DNA of 64,000 bases from the NCBI RefSeq assembly GCF_014646235.1, contig NZ_BMNB01000005.1:124001-188000 (forward strand). Reading direction: 5' to 3'. The position numbers and the translations under genes were made by a program. Positions 33,259-41,899 of this stretch are shown one piece after another; the stretch's first letter is position 1, and each line of letters opens with the position of its first letter. The stretch comes from Micromonospora sonchi. Its GTDB lineage: Bacteria; Actinomycetota; Actinomycetes; Mycobacteriales; Micromonosporaceae. The notes under the pieces were generated by a model that saw only the letters and a program-made list of their open reading frames with translations, ran no database searches and was not told the origin of the DNA.

Positions 33259-34026
33259 ATGACAGCTAGCGAGGGGCCCACCGTCGGGACGCTGGTCCTG
33301 CTGCGGCACGGCGAGAGCGACTGGAACGCCAAGAACCTCTTCACCGGCTGGGTCGATGTGGACCTGACCGAGAAGGGGGAGAACGAGGCGTGCCGCGGCG
33401 GCGAGCTGCTGCGCGAGCACAGCCTGCTGCCGGACGTGGTGCACACCAGCGTGATGCGACGCGCCATCCGTACCGCAGAGCTGGCGCTGAACGCCGCGGA
33501 CCGGCACTGGATCGCGGTACGCCGGTCGTGGCGGCTCAACGAGCGTCACTACGGCGCCCTGCAGGGCAAGGACAAGAAGCAGACCCTTGACGAGTACGGC
33601 GAGGAGCAGTTCATGCTCTGGCGCCGCTCGTACGACACGCCGCCCCCGCCGATCGCCGACGACGACGAGTGGTCCCAGGTGGGCGACCCGCGGTACGCGC
33701 TGCTGCCGACCGAGCTGATGCCGCGTACCGAGTGCCTCAAGGACGTCGTGGAGCGGATGCTGCCGTACTGGTACGACTCGATCGTGCCGGACATCCTGGC
33801 GGGCCGGACCGTGCTGGTGGCCGCGCACGGCAACTCGCTGCGCGCGTTGGTCAAGCACCTGGACCAGATCAGCGACGAGGCGATCGCGAAGCTCAACATT
33901 CCGACCGGGATCCCGCTGCGCTACGACCTGGACCCGCTGCTGCGTCCGCAGACCCTGGGCGGCACCTACCTCGACCCGGCGGCGGCCAAGGAGGCCGCCG
34001 CCGCGGTGGCCAACCAGGGGCGCTGA
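33259..34026 (+). CDS. gpmA: 2,3-bisphosphoglycerate-dependent phosphoglycerate mutase
   Basis: Glycolytic phosphoglycerate mutase of 255 residues interconverting 3- and 2-phosphoglycerate. The [18 protein letters not shown] motif holds the phosphohistidine, RRAIRTAE follows, and the second catalytic histidine is in [13 protein letters not shown]. Length is normal. ATG at 33259, preceded by CAGGAT at 7 bases, is chosen; the frame is open further upstream without a start signal. It occupies the same position before senX3 as in mycobacteria, with phoU inserted between. Confidence 0.95.
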   Translation: MTASEGPTVGTLVLLRHGESDWNAKNLFTGWVDVDLTEKGENEACRGGELLREHSLLPDVVHTSVMRRAIRTAELALNAADRHWIAVRRSWRLNERHYGALQGKDKKQTLDEYGEEQFMLWRRSYDTPPPPIADDDEWSQVGDPRYALLPTELMPRTECLKDVVERMLPYWYDSIVPDILAGRTVLVAAHGNSLRALVKHLDQISDEAIAKLNIPTGIPLRYDLDPLLRPQTLGGTYLDPAAAKEAAAAVANQGR

Positions 34027-34041
34027 TCCTCCGGGCAGTTT

Positions 34042-34097
34042 GTTAAGAAGGGCCCCCTGCTATACGCAAGGCGTTAACAGGGGGCCCTTCCTTACAC
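34042..34097 (-). repeat. Dimeric GGAAGGGCCCCTT repeat, copy 5
   Basis: Inverted orientation; half units 34042-34060 (diverged end) and 34073-34091. Read on the minus strand it begins GTGTAAGG, and this TAA is the phoU stop codon. It fills the convergent gap between gpmA and phoU. Confidence 0.88.
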
Positions 34098-34745
34098 CGG
34101 TTCGCCGGTGATCAGGTAGACGACGTGCTCGCCGCTGTTCACCGCGTGGTCGGCGAACCGCTCGTAGAAGCGGCCGAGCAGGGTGGCGTCGATGGCCGTC
34201 TCCACCCCGTACGGCCAGTCCGCCCCGAGCAGCACCTCGAACAGGCCCCGGTGCAACTCGTCCATCGCGTCGTCGTCGCTGTCCAGCTCGGCGGCGAGGT
34301 CGGCGTCCGGGTTGGCCAGTACCGAGGCGATCTTCTCGGCCATCCGGTCGGCGATGGACGCCATGTCGGTGAAGGCCGGCCGCAGCTCCGCCGGAACGGC
34401 GGGCGACGGATGCCGGCGCAGTGCCGTCTTGGCCACGTGGTTGGCCAGGTCGCCCATCCGTTCCAGGTCGGCGGCGACGTGCAGCGCGGTGATCATGGCG
34501 CGTAGGTCGGACGCGACCGGTGCCTGCCGGGCGAGTACCTCGGAGACCCGCTCCTCCACCTGCCGGTAGAGCTCGTCGATTTCGACGTCCCCCTCGATCA
34601 CCGCCTCGGCCGCCCGGCGGTCGGCGGTCAGCAGGGCCCGGGTGGCCTGCCGCAGCGCCGCCCGTACGCCTTCGGCCATCTCCACCAGCAGCTGGCTGAC
34701 GGCCTGGAGTTCGGCCCGGAATTCGGCCCGGAACTCGTCGCGCAT
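34092..34745 (-). CDS. phoU: Phosphate signalling protein PhoU
   Basis: PhoU of 217 residues, two tandem three-helix PhoU domains. The metal-binding E/D motifs are visible in the first (VAADLERMGDLANHVAK) and second (YERFADHAVNSGEH) repeats. PhoU links the Pst transporter to the phosphate two-component system and represses it under phosphate excess. It is divergent from senX3-regX3, as phoU is from phoRP in Streptomyces, and the shared promoter region has GTTCA repeats. ATG at 34745 follows GAGG. Its stop lies in repeat copy 5. Confidence 0.93.
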   Translation of the reverse strand: MRDEFRAEFRAELQAVSQLLVEMAEGVRAALRQATRALLTADRRAAEAVIEGDVEIDELYRQVEERVSEVLARQAPVASDLRAMITALHVAADLERMGDLANHVAKTALRRHPSPAVPAELRPAFTDMASIADRMAEKIASVLANPDADLAAELDSDDDAMDELHRGLFEVLLGADWPYGVETAIDATLLGRFYERFADHAVNSGEHVVYLITGEPV

Positions 34746-34839
34746 ACCTCACGTCCTGTCGGTCGGTGCCGGCGGCTGCGCCGGCGGGCTGTCACGGGGG
34801 TTTCGCCGGCCAAGCTAGGGGCCGGGGAAGGACCGCAGA

Positions 34840-34876
34840 TGAACGCCGGTGAACTACGCGGGACGGGGAAGTGAAC
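34840..34876. promoter_or_regulatory. PHO-box-like GTTCA repeats between phoU and senX3
   Basis: TGAAC occurs at 34840-34844, 34850-34854 and 34872-34876, spacings 10 and 22, i.e. GTTCA-type direct repeats on the phoU strand. Streptomyces PhoP boxes are GTTCA-type direct repeats at one-turn spacing. Likely RegX3/PhoP binding site for autoregulation and phoU control. Confidence 0.55.
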
Positions 34877-34948
34877 TTTCCCGGAAGTGAGGGTGCTTCG
34901 TCCTGGTCTGCCCGGTAGCCCGGTGAACAATGACCCTACGATCGCCGG

Positions 34949-36241
34949 ATGACGTGGGCAGTGACGGGTGGTGTGGCCGCGGCCCTGGTGGCCGGGGTGG
35001 TCGCCGGCCTGTGGCTGTCCCAGGTCATCCCGGCGGCACGCCGGCCGAGTGGCGATCCCAGGGGGATCGGACGGGCCGGTTTCCGGCTCGGTAAGGGGAG
35101 GCACACGATCGCCGAGGATGTACAGGGCGGGCTCGGCCGCCGCGCGATCGACTCGTTGCGGGCCGGAGTCGTGGTGCTCGACGCCGACGATGTGCCGGTG
35201 CTCGTCAACCCGGCGGCTCGGGCGATGGGACTGCTGCGCACCGGTGGTCGGCCTGGTTCGATCATTGCCCATCCGCTGGTGCGCACCCTGGCCGGCCAGG
35301 TGCGGCGCACCGGGGTGCGCCGCGAGATCCAGCTCGACCTGCCCCGGGGGCGCGACAGCGCCGGGGAGAACCCGCTCGGTGTGCACCTGCGGGCGATGGG
35401 GCTGGGCGGTGGGTTCATCGCGGTGGAGGCGGTCGACGTGACCGAGGCGCACCGGCTGGCCCGGGTCCGCCGCGACTTCGTGGCCAACGTCAGCCACGAG
35501 CTGAAGACACCGATCGGCGCGCTGCAACTGCTCGCCGAGGCGCTGCTCGACGCCACCGGGCCGACCGGCGAGGAGCGGCCGGAGCTCTCCGAGGACCTGG
35601 TAGCGGCGCGGCGCTTCGCCGAGCGGATCCAGCACGAGTCGACCCGGCTGGGACGGCTGGTGCAGGAGTTGCTGGAACTGACCCGGCTCCAGGGCGCCGA
35701 GCCGCAACCCGCCCCCGAGCCGGTCGCGGTGGACTGGGTGATCTCCGAGGTGGTGGACCGCACCCGGACCGCCGCCTCCGCACGGCGCATCGACGTGACG
35801 GTCGAAGCCGAGCGGGGACTGACCGTCTACGGCAGCGACAGCCAGCTGGCCACCGCGGTGGCTAACCTGGTGGAGAACGCCATCAACTACTCGGGGACCG
35901 AGACGACGGTACGCATCACCGCCCGCAGCACCGAGGAGCACGTCGAGATCGCCGTCACCGACCAGGGCATCGGCATCGCCCCCGGCGAGGTGGACCGGAT
36001 CTTCGAGCGGTTCTACCGGGCCGACCAGGCCCGCTCCCGGGCGACCGGCGGCACCGGGCTCGGTCTGGCGATCGTCAAGCACATCGCCAGCAACCATGGC
36101 GGACGGGTGGAGGTGACGAGCACTCTTGGTGGTGGGTCGACGTTCACCCTCCGGCTGCCCGCTCGTCCTCCGGACGACCTGCTGGCGACACTGCCGTCGG
36201 GTGGGATCGAGGCCGGTCCGGCCGGGTCGTACCCGGTCTGA
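34949..36241 (+). CDS. senX3: Phosphate-sensing histidine kinase SenX3 (PhoR-type)
   Basis: Histidine kinase of 430 residues. One or two membrane segments lie within residues 5-28; a PAS-like region follows (about 65-165), then HisKA with phosphoacceptor H183 (VANVSHELKTPIG) and an HATPase domain with NAINYSG, DQGIGI and GGTGLGLAIVKH. It pairs with RegX3 downstream and responds to phosphate limitation in relatives. ATG at 34949 is 6 bases after a TACGAT box (34937-34942), suggesting a leaderless message. The first hydrophobic segment is short, so anchoring topology is uncertain. Confidence 0.93.
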   Translation: MTWAVTGGVAAALVAGVVAGLWLSQVIPAARRPSGDPRGIGRAGFRLGKGRHTIAEDVQGGLGRRAIDSLRAGVVVLDADDVPVLVNPAARAMGLLRTGGRPGSIIAHPLVRTLAGQVRRTGVRREIQLDLPRGRDSAGENPLGVHLRAMGLGGGFIAVEAVDVTEAHRLARVRRDFVANVSHELKTPIGALQLLAEALLDATGPTGEERPELSEDLVAARRFAERIQHESTRLGRLVQELLELTRLQGAEPQPAPEPVAVDWVISEVVDRTRTAASARRIDVTVEAERGLTVYGSDSQLATAVANLVENAINYSGTETTVRITARSTEEHVEIAVTDQGIGIAPGEVDRIFERFYRADQARSRATGGTGLGLAIVKHIASNHGGRVEVTSTLGGGSTFTLRLPARPPDDLLATLPSGGIEAGPAGSYPV

Positions 36242-36257
36242 GCGCCGATGGGTCCGG

Positions 36258-36315
36258 CCGGGCTCCGCCCGGTCTGACACGGATGGATCCGCCCGGGCTC
36301 CGCCCGGTCTGACAC
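36258..36315 (+). repeat. Tandem 23-bp hairpin repeats between senX3 and regX3
   Basis: Two identical 23-base units (36258-36280 and 36293-36315), each containing the stem-loop CCGGGC-TCC-GCCCGG followed by GGTCTGACAC-like sequence; period 35. A partial third CGGTCTGA includes the senX3 stop codon. They occupy most of the 89-base gap before the regX3 TTG. Confidence 0.75.
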
Positions 36316-36330
36316 TGGAAAGGAAAGCCG

Positions 36331-37014
36331 TTGAGCCGGGTTCTGGTGGTCGAGGACGAGGAGTCGTTCTCCGACGCCCTGTCGTACATGCTCCGTAAGG
36401 AGGGGTTCGAGGTGTCCGTGGCCGCCACGGGCACGTCAGCTCTCACCGAGTTCGACCGGACCGGTGCCGACATCGTCCTGCTCGACCTGATGCTGCCCGA
36501 AATGTCGGGCACCGAGGTGTGCCGGCAACTGCGGCAGCGCTCACACGTGCCGATCATCATGGTCACCGCACGGGACAGCGAGATCGACAAGGTGGTCGGT
36601 CTGGAGATCGGCGCCGACGACTACGTCACCAAGCCGTACTCGCCCCGGGAGCTGGTGGCCAGGATCCGCGCGGTGCTCCGCCGGCGGAGTGCCGAGGCGG
36701 CCGAGGCGGGAGGGCCGACACTGGCCGCCGGGCCCGTGCGGATGGACATCGAGCGGCACGTGGTGACCGTCGCCGGTGCCGCCGTGCAGCTGCCGCTCAA
36801 GGAGTTCGAACTGCTGGAGCTGCTGCTGCGCAACGCCGGCCGGGTGCTCACCCGTGGGCAGCTGATCGACCGGGTCTGGGGCGCGGACTACGTGGGCGAC
36901 ACCAAGACGCTCGACGTGCACGTCAAGCGCCTGCGCTCCAAGATCGAACCGGAACCGTCCACCCCGCGCCACCTGGTCACCGTGCGTGGCCTCGGCTACA
37001 AGTTCGAGCCCTGA
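36331..37014 (+). CDS. regX3: Response regulator RegX3 (PhoP-type)
   Basis: OmpR-family response regulator of 227 residues. Receiver domain with acidic residues E8/D9, phosphoacceptor D52 (LLDLMLPEMSG) and the lysine in VTKPYSP; C-terminal winged helix (about 130-227) with LKEFELLELLLRNAGRVLTR and VRGLGYKFEP. It controls phosphate-starvation genes in relatives. The start is a TTG at 36331 with an AAAGGAAA Shine-Dalgarno; no ATG or GTG suits. Translation may be affected by the hairpin repeats just upstream. Confidence 0.94.
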   Translation: MSRVLVVEDEESFSDALSYMLRKEGFEVSVAATGTSALTEFDRTGADIVLLDLMLPEMSGTEVCRQLRQRSHVPIIMVTARDSEIDKVVGLEIGADDYVTKPYSPRELVARIRAVLRRRSAEAAEAGGPTLAAGPVRMDIERHVVTVAGAAVQLPLKEFELLELLLRNAGRVLTRGQLIDRVWGADYVGDTKTLDVHVKRLRSKIEPEPSTPRHLVTVRGLGYKFEP

Positions 37015-37030
37015 CCCGCAGGGAACGGAC

Positions 37031-37048
37031 GGTAGCAACGGTGCTACC
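37031..37048. terminator. Hairpin between convergent regX3 and Rv0495c-like gene
   Basis: GGTAGCA-ACGG-TGCTACC stem-loop in the 52-base gap between two convergent stop codons, suitable as a bidirectional terminator. Confidence 0.55.
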
Positions 37049-37066
37049 AGGATCACTGGGGTGCGG

Positions 37067-37876
37067 TCAGAGCGGGTCGGCGGGGTGGGGGGCGACCATG
37101 CCCTGCCGCAGCCGCGTGGCGCACAGCTCGGCCAGTCTGGCGTACGCGGCCTCGCCGACGAGCGCGGTCAGCTCCGGGGCGTACGACAGGTACATCGGTT
37201 CGGCGCCGACGTGCGCGTCCGTGGACGAGGTGCACCACCAGTCGAGGTCGTGCCCACCGGCGCCCCAGCCCCGCCGGTCGAACTCGGCCAGCGTGGAGAC
37301 CAGCACCTTGGTGTTGTCGGGTCGCTTCACCCACTCCTGGTCCCGGCGGATCGGCAACTGCCAGCAGACGTCCGGCTTGTATTCCAGCGGATGCACCCCG
37401 TCGCGCAGTGCCTGGGCGTGCAGCGCGCAGCCGCCTCCGCCGGGGAAGTCCGCGTCGTTGAGGAAGACACAGGGGCCGTCGGAGTCCCGGGTGGCGGTAC
37501 GACGGGCCGGGGTCTTGCCGTCCACCGTGTCGTTCTCGGTCCAGTTCTTGAAGCCACGCCGGAAGTCCTGCCAGGTCTCCGGCGTCAGTCGCTTCACCGC
37601 CGCCCGGACCCGCTTCTCGTCGTCGGAGTCGGTGAAGAACGCGCCGTGCGAACAGCAGCCGTCGGCGGCCCGCCCGGCGATGATGCCGTGGCAGCCCTGG
37701 CCGAAGACGCACGTCCAACGGGACAGCAGCCAGGTCAGGTCGGCCCGGATCACGTGCCGTTCGTCCGCCGGGTCGACGAATTCGATCCACTCCCGGGGGA
37801 AGTCCAGCGACACCTCCCGGCTGCGCGGGTCCGTCGAGTCGTCCACCAGCACGCGGAGTTCGGTCTGCCCTGTCAC
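37067..37876 (-). CDS. Conserved cysteine-rich protein (Rv0495c-like)
   Basis: Cytoplasmic protein of 269 residues of unknown function, matching the position of Rv0495c downstream of regX3. It is rich in conserved-looking cysteines in short contexts: [44 protein letters not shown] and WWCTSS. The pattern resembles YkgJ/DUF3109-type cysteine clusters that may bind zinc or an iron-sulfur centre; this is inference. GTG at 37876 begins [14 protein letters not shown]; it is divergent from the Ppx/GppA gene with a 72-base gap. Confidence 0.7.
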   Translation of the reverse strand: MTGQTELRVLVDDSTDPRSREVSLDFPREWIEFVDPADERHVIRADLTWLLSRWTCVFGQGCHGIIAGRAADGCCSHGAFFTDSDDEKRVRAAVKRLTPETWQDFRRGFKNWTENDTVDGKTPARRTATRDSDGPCVFLNDADFPGGGGCALHAQALRDGVHPLEYKPDVCWQLPIRRDQEWVKRPDNTKVLVSTLAEFDRRGWGAGGHDLDWWCTSSTDAHVGAEPMYLSYAPELTALVGEAAYARLAELCATRLRQGMVAPHPADPL

Positions 37877-37948
37877 CCGGCCCAGCGTACGCGGGGTGCG
37901 CCGGGCAGGCCGGCGAGTGCCGTGAACGGTTGGCCTAGTGTTCTGCCC

Positions 37949-38893
37949 ATGCGACTGGGTGTCCTCGACGTCGGCTCGAACACGGTGCATCTGCTGGTGG
38001 TCGACGCCCACCGGGGAGCCCACCCGTGGCCGGCGCACTCGGAGAAGGTCGTGCTGCGGCTCGCCGAGCAGATCGGTCCGGACGGCGCGCTCCGCGAGGC
38101 CGGCGCGGACGCCCTGGTCGAGGCGATCGGTGCGGCCCGTGCCTCGGCCACCGCCCTGGAGGTCGACGACCTGCTCGCCTTCGCCACCTCCGCGGTACGC
38201 GACGCCACCAACGCCGCCGAGGTGCTGGCCCGGGTCCGGGACGCCAGTGGCGTACGCCTGGAGGTGTTCTCCGGCGCGGACGAGGCGCGGATGACCTTCC
38301 TCGCGGTCCGGCGCTGGTTCGGCTGGTCGGCGGGTCGGCTACTGGTGCTCGACATCGGCGGCGGTTCGCTGGAGATCGCGGCGGGCATCGACGAGGACCC
38401 CGACGTCGCGGTGTCGCTGCCGCTCGGCGCCGGCCGGCTCACCCGCGACCGGCTCGGCGTCGATCCGCAGGACCCCAGCCCGCCCTCGACGGAGGCGGTG
38501 CGCGAGCTGTGTGAGTACGTCGACGCCCGGCTCGATCCGGTGGTGGAACAGATCACCGGGGTGGGCTGGGATCGCCCGGTGGCCACCTCCAAGACGTTCC
38601 GTACGCTGGCCCGGCTCGCCGGGGTGGCCCCCAGCGATGCCGGGCCCCGGGTCCGGCGCAAGCTGACCGCCTCGGGACTGCGGCAGGTGCTCGGCTTCAT
38701 CCGCCACATTCCGCCGGCGCAGCTGGTCGAGCTGGAGGGGGTCGGCGTCGGTCGCGCCCACCAACTGCTGGCCGGTGCCGTCGTCGCCGAGGCGGTGATG
38801 CGCCGCCTCGGGGTCGACTCGGTGGACATCTGTCCGTGGGCGCTGCGTGAGGGTGTCATCCTCAGCCGGCTGGATCGGCTGGCGCCGGTGTGA
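37949..38893 (+). CDS. Ppx/GppA-family phosphatase
   Basis: Exopolyphosphatase/guanosine-pentaphosphatase family protein of 314 residues (single ASKHA domain pair, shorter than E. coli Ppx, as usual in actinobacteria). Visible are [31 protein letters not shown] and the second phosphate loop [12 protein letters not shown]. It acts on polyphosphate or (p)ppGpp; the two cannot be told apart by eye. ATG at 37949 follows a TAGTGT box (37936-37941) at 7 bases. Its location next to senX3-regX3 fits a phosphate-stress theme. Confidence 0.9.
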   Translation: MRLGVLDVGSNTVHLLVVDAHRGAHPWPAHSEKVVLRLAEQIGPDGALREAGADALVEAIGAARASATALEVDDLLAFATSAVRDATNAAEVLARVRDASGVRLEVFSGADEARMTFLAVRRWFGWSAGRLLVLDIGGGSLEIAAGIDEDPDVAVSLPLGAGRLTRDRLGVDPQDPSPPSTEAVRELCEYVDARLDPVVEQITGVGWDRPVATSKTFRTLARLAGVAPSDAGPRVRRKLTASGLRQVLGFIRHIPPAQLVELEGVGVGRAHQLLAGAVVAEAVMRRLGVDSVDICPWALREGVILSRLDRLAPV

Positions 38894-38968
38894 CGCCCTT
38901 CGTCTCCGTCGTCCGATTCGCCCGCTCTCGTCATGATGTCTCGATCGATGGCGGCTACCCTCGGTGGT

Positions 38969-39775
38969 GTGACTTCCCGCGTCCCGGTCCTCCTGTCCAC
39001 CTCCTCGCTCTTCCCGGAGCGGACCGCGGCGGCGTTCCAGCTGGCCGCGGCCCTCGGTTACGACGGGCTCGAGGTGATGGTGTGGACCGACGCCGTCAGT
39101 CAGGACGCCGGTGCGCTGCGCGGGCTGGCCGACCACTACGACATGCCGGTGCTCTCCGTGCACGCGCCCTGCCTGCTGGTGACCCAGCGGGTCTGGAGCC
39201 CGGACCCGTGGGAGCGGCTGCGCCGCGCGGCCGCGCTGGCCGAGACGCTGGAGGCGCCCACCGTGGTGGTGCACCCGCCGTTCACCTGGCAGCGGGACTA
39301 CGCGCGCAACTTCGCCGACGGGCTGGACAGGGTGGCCGACGAGTTCGGCGGGCTGCGGTTCGCGGTGGAGAACATGTACCCGGTGCGGATGGCCGGCCGG
39401 CAGTTCGTGCCGTACGTCCCCGGCTGGGACCCGACGGAGACCGGCTACCCCTCCTACACGCTGGACCTGTCGCACTGCGCCGCAGCGCACACGGACGCGC
39501 TGGCGATGGCCGACCGGATGGGCGACGGCCTGGCGCACGTGCACCTCGGCGACGGCACCGGTGAGGGGCGGGACGAGCACCTGGTGCCGGGCCGCGGCAG
39601 CCAGCCCTGCGCCGAGTTGCTGCGGTCGCTGGCCGGGCGGGGCTTCACCGGCTCGGTGGCGGTGGAGGTGACCACACGGGGCGCGAAGAGCCGGCAGGCG
39701 CGCGAGGCGGACCTGCGGGAGGCGTTGGCCTTCGCCCGCCAGCACCTCAACACTCCGTCCCCGATCGACGCCTGA
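38969..39775 (+). CDS. Sugar phosphate isomerase/epimerase-like TIM barrel protein
   Basis: AP-endonuclease-2 superfamily TIM barrel of 268 residues. Metal-site residues are plausible in [54 protein letters not shown] and VAVEVTTRG. The function is unknown; Rv0498 holds the same position in M. tuberculosis. GTG at 38969 is preferred because a TACCCT box (38956-38961) is 7 bases upstream; ATGs at 38933 and 38948 would start before or in that box. It is convergent with the CGNR gene. Confidence 0.8.
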   Translation: MTSRVPVLLSTSSLFPERTAAAFQLAAALGYDGLEVMVWTDAVSQDAGALRGLADHYDMPVLSVHAPCLLVTQRVWSPDPWERLRRAAALAETLEAPTVVVHPPFTWQRDYARNFADGLDRVADEFGGLRFAVENMYPVRMAGRQFVPYVPGWDPTETGYPSYTLDLSHCAAAHTDALAMADRMGDGLAHVHLGDGTGEGRDEHLVPGRGSQPCAELLRSLAGRGFTGSVAVEVTTRGAKSRQAREADLREALAFARQHLNTPSPIDA

Positions 39776-39796
39776 CCGCCGGGCGGCCGGGTCAGG
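39771..39796. terminator. Palindrome spanning both convergent stop codons
   Basis: CCTGACC (39771-39777) and GGTCAGG (39790-39796) flank GC-rich inner complementary bases. The arms contain the TGA stops of both convergent genes, giving a compact bidirectional hairpin. Confidence 0.55.
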
Positions 39797-40349
39797 GGAC
39801 GGGCGCCAGCGGGTCGCTCTGCGTCGGGACGGCGGCCCGCTTGCGGGCCCGGTGGGCGGCCACATGTGAGCGGGTGGCGCAGCGCTCGGAGCAGAACCGC
39901 CGGCAGCAGTTGGACGAGGTGTCCAGGTAGACGTTGCCGCAGCGGTCATCCGCGCAGACCCCGAACCGGGCGCTGCCGTATTCGCAGAGCCAGACCGACA
40001 GTCCCCAGACCGCCCCGGCCAGGAACTCCGAACTCACCGAGGCGCCCCGGCTGGTGACGTGCATGTGCCAGTCGCTGGAATCGTGCCCCGAGATGCGGGG
40101 CTGCACCGGGAACGCCTCGAGCATCGAGTTCAGCTCGGCCACCGCCTGGCCGTCGCGGCCGGAGGTGCCGTATTCGAAGACGTCACGCAACCGCTTCTGT
40201 GCTCGTCGGAAGATGGCCAGATCCCGTTCCGCGACCTCGTCGCGCATCCATGCGTTCTCGTCGGGAAAGATGGCCCGCAGGTCGTCGAGGCCGTCCAGCC
40301 GGGTGTTGACGAGGTCAACCCCGGTCCGGGCGTACGCGTCGAAGTTCAC
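39792..40349 (-). CDS. CGNR zinc-finger (ABATE-type) regulator
   Basis: Protein of 185 residues with an N-terminal ABATE-like stress-response helical region and a C-terminal CGNR zinc finger (C-A-D-D-R-C-G-N-V-Y, then CCRRFCSERCATR), a presumed DNA-binding module. Target and signal unknown. GTG at 40349 begins VNFDAYARTGVDLVN, typical for the family. It lies 19 bases after the glutathionylspermidine-synthase-like gene and is probably the third gene of that operon. Confidence 0.85.
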   Translation of the reverse strand: MNFDAYARTGVDLVNTRLDGLDDLRAIFPDENAWMRDEVAERDLAIFRRAQKRLRDVFEYGTSGRDGQAVAELNSMLEAFPVQPRISGHDSSDWHMHVTSRGASVSSEFLAGAVWGLSVWLCEYGSARFGVCADDRCGNVYLDTSSNCCRRFCSERCATRSHVAAHRARKRAAVPTQSDPLAPVP

Positions 40350-40368
40350 GCCTTCAAAGGTAGACGAC

Positions 40369-41535
40369 TCAAGCGGCGCGTGGCGCGTCGATGTAGTGCG
40401 GAAGGAACCGTGCGTAGCCATCGGTGATCAGGCTTCGGCTTTCCCGTAGCCCGGCGCCCGCCGACTCGCCGTCGACGATCCAGCTGCCCAGCACCAGGTG
40501 GCTGCCGGCGAACTCGGGCAACGCCCGGAACTCCTGGTAGCAGAATCCCTCGTCACCGTAGTCGCCCGGGTTGGTGATCTCGCCGTCGGCGGTGACGATG
40601 CGTACCGCGGCACCCTCTCGGCCGAGTAGCGGCTTGGCGACGTACTCCGACATCCCGCGCGGCGAGTCGAGGTACGCGGGCAGCAGCAGCTCGTGGTCGG
40701 GGTACAGCTCCCAGAGCACCGCCAGCAACGCCTTGTTGGACAGCAGCAGCTTCCAGGCCGGCTCGATCCAGGTGGTCGGCGTGCCGGGCGCCAGCGCCAG
40801 CGGCCCGTACGGCTCGGCCAGCATCCACTCCCAGGGGTAGAGCTTGAAGCAGGTGGTGATCGCGCGGTCGGTGGGGTCGACGAAACGCCGACCGTCCCAG
40901 CCGATCTCCTGGACCGGCAGCAGCTCCACCTCCAGCCCGGCCTGGCGGGCGGTCTCCGCCAGGTAGCCGGCGGTCATGTGGTCCTCGCCGGTCTCCTCCT
41001 CGTTCGACCAGACCACGTGCACCCGCCGGTCGTGCAGGCCGGTGCCGATCTTCGCCCAGGCGGCGACGAGCCGCTCGTGCAGGCTGTTCCACTGATCCAG
41101 TTCGGGTCGGGTGTGCTCCAGCCAGTACCACTGGATGATGCTCGCCTCGACCAGCGCGGTCGGGGTGTCCGCGTTGTACTCCAGCAGCTTCGGCGGCCAA
41201 CTGCCGTCGTACCAGAGATCAAAACGACCGTAGAGGGTGGGTGGCGTCTCCCGCAGCGACCGGGCGACCGCCTCGGCCGCCCACCCGGGAATGCCGAACT
41301 CGGCGTACCGGTTGCGCGCCACCACGTGCGCGGCGGCGGCCACCGACATCCGGTGCAGCTCCTCGGTGGCCTCCTCCAGCCGCAGCACCTCATCCAGCTC
41401 GAAGGCGTACGCGGCCGTCTCGTCCCAGTACGACATCACCCCACCGTCGGGCAGTTCGGTGTCGACGTACACCAGACCCTGGGCGCGGATGGTGGCGTCC
41501 CAGTCCGGACGCGGGTCGACCGGCTCGCGGCGCAC
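40369..41535 (-). CDS. Glutathionylspermidine synthase-like ATP-grasp protein
   Basis: 388-residue protein of the preATP-grasp/glutathionylspermidine-synthase C-terminal family (YgiC/YjfC type). Family blocks visible: LYGRFDLWYDG, PKLLEYNADTPTALVEA, VWSNEEETGEDH, FKLYPWEWMLAEPYG, NKALLAVLWELYPDH and KPLLGREGA. YgiC-type proteins have ATPase activity but no proven amide product, so true glutathionylspermidine synthesis is unlikely in an actinobacterium. GTG at 41535 lies 2 bases after the lipoprotein stop. Confidence 0.85.
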   Translation of the reverse strand: MRREPVDPRPDWDATIRAQGLVYVDTELPDGGVMSYWDETAAYAFELDEVLRLEEATEELHRMSVAAAAHVVARNRYAEFGIPGWAAEAVARSLRETPPTLYGRFDLWYDGSWPPKLLEYNADTPTALVEASIIQWYWLEHTRPELDQWNSLHERLVAAWAKIGTGLHDRRVHVVWSNEEETGEDHMTAGYLAETARQAGLEVELLPVQEIGWDGRRFVDPTDRAITTCFKLYPWEWMLAEPYGPLALAPGTPTTWIEPAWKLLLSNKALLAVLWELYPDHELLLPAYLDSPRGMSEYVAKPLLGREGAAVRIVTADGEITNPGDYGDEGFCYQEFRALPEFAGSHLVLGSWIVDGESAGAGLRESRSLITDGYARFLPHYIDAPRAA

Positions 41536-41537
41536 CG

Positions 41538-41810
41538 TCAGCCGCCGCAGGAGGCGAGGTGGGTGCCGAAGCCGCCCCGCTCGGGCACGGCCGCGGCGGA
41601 CTCCGGGGCGACCCGGCCGGCCGACCCGGTCACGGGTGCCTGGATCCGCATGGCCAGGGCCACCGTGTCGCCCCCACCGGTGGGGCCGAGCGCGCAGTCG
41701 TCATCGTCGTCGTCCGAGGTCATGTTGCAGCCGGAGAGGGCGAGGGCCAGCGCGGTGAGCGCGCCGAGCTGCACGGAGGCCGAACGCAGCCGGCGGGGGT
41801 GTCGTTCCAC
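41538..41810 (-). CDS. Small lipoprotein with Asp-rich start
   Basis: Predicted lipoprotein of 90 residues: basic N-terminus, hydrophobic LGALTALALALS, lipobox L-S-G-C with C28 as anchor, then NMTSDDDDDDC, an acidic run followed by one more cysteine. The mature part is short and Gly/Ala/Pro-rich with a terminal HLASCGG, so two cysteines could pair. Adjacent to the YgiC-like gene, it recalls the E. coli ygiB-ygiC arrangement, in which a lipoprotein precedes the ATP-grasp protein. Function unknown. GTG at 41810. Confidence 0.65.
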   Translation of the reverse strand: MERHPRRLRSASVQLGALTALALALSGCNMTSDDDDDDCALGPTGGGDTVALAMRIQAPVTGSAGRVAPESAAAVPERGGFGTHLASCGG

Positions 41811-41899
41811 GCCATGGTTTGTAGCCGATCGACGCCATGTGCGTAAGGGCGACCGCGGTGGACCCGCCTCGGGCACCGGGCGGGCGTTACGCTCGGCTC

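Noticed and set aside
995..34097. Dispersed repeats considered as a CRISPR array
   Set aside because: Copies are kilobases apart, in both orientations, with fixed 12-base inner spacers and no cas genes.
40369..41535. Gene as a true glutathionylspermidine synthase
   Set aside because: The organism type uses mycothiol, and YgiC-type homologues lack proven synthase activity; only the family name is kept.
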